Of a stretch of DNA of 64,000 bases, positions 62,195 through 64,000 are shown piece by piece. Each line of letters starts with the position of its first letter. Position 1 is the first letter of the stretch. The stretch covers positions 1 through 64,000 of the forward strand of contig NZ_QQKA01000002.1 of assembly GCF_003493605.1 (NCBI RefSeq), written 5' to 3'. Position numbers and translations under genes: made by a program. A model generated the notes under the pieces. That model was not told where the DNA came from, did no database searches, and saw only the letters and a program-made list of their open reading frames with translations. The DNA comes from Haemophilus haemolyticus (GTDB lineage Bacteria > Pseudomonadota > Gammaproteobacteria > Enterobacterales > Pasteurellaceae).

Positions 62195-63211
62195 TTATTC
62201 TGCGTATAAAGTCTTATTTGGCTCGCCCGCAATTTCTCGTGCAAGTTTAGGAACAAGATAGCCAGAAGTCAGAGATTGCAAGGTTTTATAAATTTGCATA
62301 GCCTCGATATCGCTAATCAGAAAATGGCTCGCCCCTTGCACTTTATCTAGCAAATGCAAGTAATAAGGCAAAATGCCTGTTTGAAAAAGTTTATCGCTCA
62401 ATATTTTTAGAATTTGCGCATCATCATTCACGCCTTTTAGCAAAACGGATTGATTCAAAAGCGTGACATTCTCGGCTTTTAATTTTTGCATCGCATGAGC
62501 AAAAACTTGGTCAATTTCATTTGGGTGATTAATGTGTGTCACCATAACAGTTTGCAAACGACTTTCTGCTAATAAGGTACAAAATTCATCAGTAATCCGT
62601 TGCGGAATCACAACAGGCAAACGAGTGTGAATACGCAAACGTTGTAAGTGCGGTATGTTTTCCAAATGTTTTATTAACCACGCTAACTCATGATCTTTCG
62701 CCATTAAAGGATCGCCACCTGAAAAAATCACTTCTTCAATTTCAGGATGCACGGCAATGTAATCTAATGCCAGTTGCCAGCTTTTTTTATTTCCCGGGTT
62801 TTCATCGTAAGGAAAATGTCGGCGGAAGCAATAACGACAATTCACCGCACAACCACCCTTCGCCATAAAGAGCAAGCGGTTTTGATATTTATGAAGAATA
62901 TTCGGCACCGCATTGGCATTTTTTTCTTCTAAGGGATCCGTACTAAATCCTTCGGCTTGCACAAACTCTAGATCAGAACACATCACTTGCAAGAAAAGAG
63001 GATCTTGCGGATTGCCTTTTTCTATTTTATCAATGAAAGGTTGTGGTACACGGAGTGAAAAAAGTTTCCGCGCAGCAATGGATTGCTCAAAATCATCTTC
63101 TGGTAAATTTAAGGCTTTTAGCAATAATTTAGGATCTGAAATCGCATTTTTTAGAATTATGAGCCAATTTTGTTCTTCTCTAATGATGGGTTCTTGGGTT
63201 AAAATACGCAC
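62195..63211 (-). CDS. epmB: EF-P (R)-beta-lysine pathway enzyme EpmB (lysine 2,3-aminomutase family)
   Basis: A radical SAM enzyme that makes (R)-beta-lysine, which EpmA attaches to elongation factor P. 338 aa; the cluster motif is CAVNCRYCFRRHFPY (CxxxCxxC), followed by EEVIFSGGDPLMAKD (SAM/PLP region) and the PLP-lysine region KVQGASHF. It is divergent from efp, its protein substrate's gene, with 37 bp between the starts, a conserved and functionally telling pairing. Confidence 0.95.
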   Translation of the reverse strand: MRILTQEPIIREEQNWLIILKNAISDPKLLLKALNLPEDDFEQSIAARKLFSLRVPQPFIDKIEKGNPQDPLFLQVMCSDLEFVQAEGFSTDPLEEKNANAVPNILHKYQNRLLFMAKGGCAVNCRYCFRRHFPYDENPGNKKSWQLALDYIAVHPEIEEVIFSGGDPLMAKDHELAWLIKHLENIPHLQRLRIHTRLPVVIPQRITDEFCTLLAESRLQTVMVTHINHPNEIDQVFAHAMQKLKAENVTLLNQSVLLKGVNDDAQILKILSDKLFQTGILPYYLHLLDKVQGASHFLISDIEAMQIYKTLQSLTSGYLVPKLAREIAGEPNKTLYAE

Positions 63212-63248
63212 TTTTCAAACCATCTCTAATTTTTAGGATATTAAAAAT

Positions 63249-63815
63249 ATGGCTACATATACTACCAGTGATTTCAAACCAGGTCTAAAATTTATGCAAG
63301 ACGGTGAACCTTGCGTAATCGTTGAAAATGAATTTGTAAAACCAGGTAAAGGTCAAGCTTTCACCCGCACTCGTATTCGTAAATTAATTTCAGGCAAAGT
63401 ATTAGACGTAAACTTCAAATCTGGTACTTCGGTTGAAGCTGCTGATGTTATGGATCTTAACTTAACTTATTCATACAAAGACGATGCATTCTGGTATTTC
63501 ATGCACCCAGAAACATTTGAACAATACTCTGCTGATGCAAAAGCTGTAGGTGATGCAGAAAAATGGTTATTAGACCAAGCAGATTGTATCGTGACTTTAT
63601 GGAATGGTGCGCCAATTACTGTTACTCCACCAAACTTTGTTGAATTAGAAATCGTCGATACAGACCCTGGCCTTAAAGGCGATACAGCAGGTACTGGCGG
63701 TAAACCAGCAACATTAAGCACTGGCGCAGTAGTAAAAGTGCCTCTTTTCGTTCAAATCGGTGAGGTAATCAAAGTAGATACTCGTTCTGGCGAATATGTC
63801 TCCCGCGTAAAATAA
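63249..63815 (+). CDS. efp: Translation elongation factor P
   Basis: Rescues ribosomes stalled at polyproline. 188 aa in three beta-barrel domains; the modified Lys34 sits at the tip of domain I ([14 protein letters not shown]), matching the adjacent epmB. C-terminal signature [20 protein letters not shown]-like end present. TAGGA precedes the start; a strong terminator follows at 63903. Confidence 0.98.
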   Translation: MATYTTSDFKPGLKFMQDGEPCVIVENEFVKPGKGQAFTRTRIRKLISGKVLDVNFKSGTSVEAADVMDLNLTYSYKDDAFWYFMHPETFEQYSADAKAVGDAEKWLLDQADCIVTLWNGAPITVTPPNFVELEIVDTDPGLKGDTAGTGGKPATLSTGAVVKVPLFVQIGEVIKVDTRSGEYVSRVK

Positions 63816-63902
63816 TCATTTAAATGAAAAAGTGCGGTTAATTTCTGCGGTATTATTTAGAAATAGTGTAAATATCTAATGGATAAAACCGCATTCAATT
63901 TC

Positions 63903-63942
63903 AATGCCTTTCCGAAGTATAAAATCGGAAAGGCATTTTTTA
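63903..63942 (+). terminator. Terminator downstream of efp
   Basis: AATGCCTTTCCGA (63903-63915) and TCGGAAAGGCATT (63925-63937) form a perfect 13-bp stem, followed by TTTTA. The rest of the right edge (63816-63902, 63943-64000) holds a USS and no gene that I can see. Confidence 0.9.
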
Positions 63943-64000
63943 TAAATTTAGTTTTTCTAAAAAATCATAAACCAAAGCCAATAAAATTCAGCCTTGTTTT

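Overview
The window comes from a Haemophilus chromosome of the H. influenzae / H. haemolyticus group. The 9-base DNA uptake signal sequence (USS) AAGTGCGGT or its complement ACCGCACTT occurs dozens of times, often as inverted pairs acting as terminators. Protein sequences and gene order (oapA-oapB-recO-rlmD, relA-dgkA-mog-glnB, priA, trmB, yggL, napFDAGHBC; zapA-ssrS-ygfA; rnr-rlmB; birA, guaB, guaA; nhaA, brnQ) are those of this genus. The species cannot be settled by eye.

Layout: 1-464, 5' end of a 16S rRNA gene and its promoter/leader, reading left. 464-4953, birA, guaB, a small lipoprotein and guaA. 5173-7968, a trimeric autotransporter adhesin switched by an ACAA repeat (in frame, ON). 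8095-13973, nhaA, brnQ, glutathionylspermidine synthetase/amidase and a YedE-type transporter. 14121-15676, a second trimeric autotransporter switched by a GCAA repeat (21 units, out of frame, OFF). 15865-21117, vapD, rnr, rlmB, a decayed insertion sequence, an Lrp-type regulator and an EamA exporter. 21121-22365, an IS3-family element with a frameshifted orfB. 22388-31896, clpB, ygfA, 6S RNA, zapA, polA, a cupin, a CyuA-like desulfidase and hugZ. 32296-37784, emrBA, folA, proB, ftsN. 37960-44226, the periplasmic nitrate reductase operon napFDAGHBC. 44442-52775, yggL, trmB, priA, an AI-2E-type permease, glnB, mog, dgkA, relA. 52881-58304, a foreign A/T-rich island. 57997-63815, rlmD, recO, oapB, oapA, epmB, efp.

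The most unusual region is the 5.4-kb island between relA and rlmD. Four tightly packed genes run in one direction: an adenine-N6 DNA methyltransferase, a 761-aa protein with two GHKL ATPase folds (a MORC/HSP90-like one and a histidine-kinase-like one with an H-box), a receiver-domain protein without a DNA-binding output, and a zinc-type HNH nuclease. This looks like a restriction or anti-phage system wired through a phosphorelay. The island sits inside the 3' end of rlmD. The resident gene has received a new in-frame 94-residue tail, and the displaced native last codons (SITLFTTK, stop) remain at the far end, next to relA, behind a shared TGGA core. That is the footprint of site-specific integration, but no recombinase gene is left in the island.

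Other points of interest are two copies of one IS family, each lying between the arms of an inverted USS pair; a decayed second copy of the trmB 3' end beside a REP-like inverted repeat; and the opposite phase states of the two adhesins.
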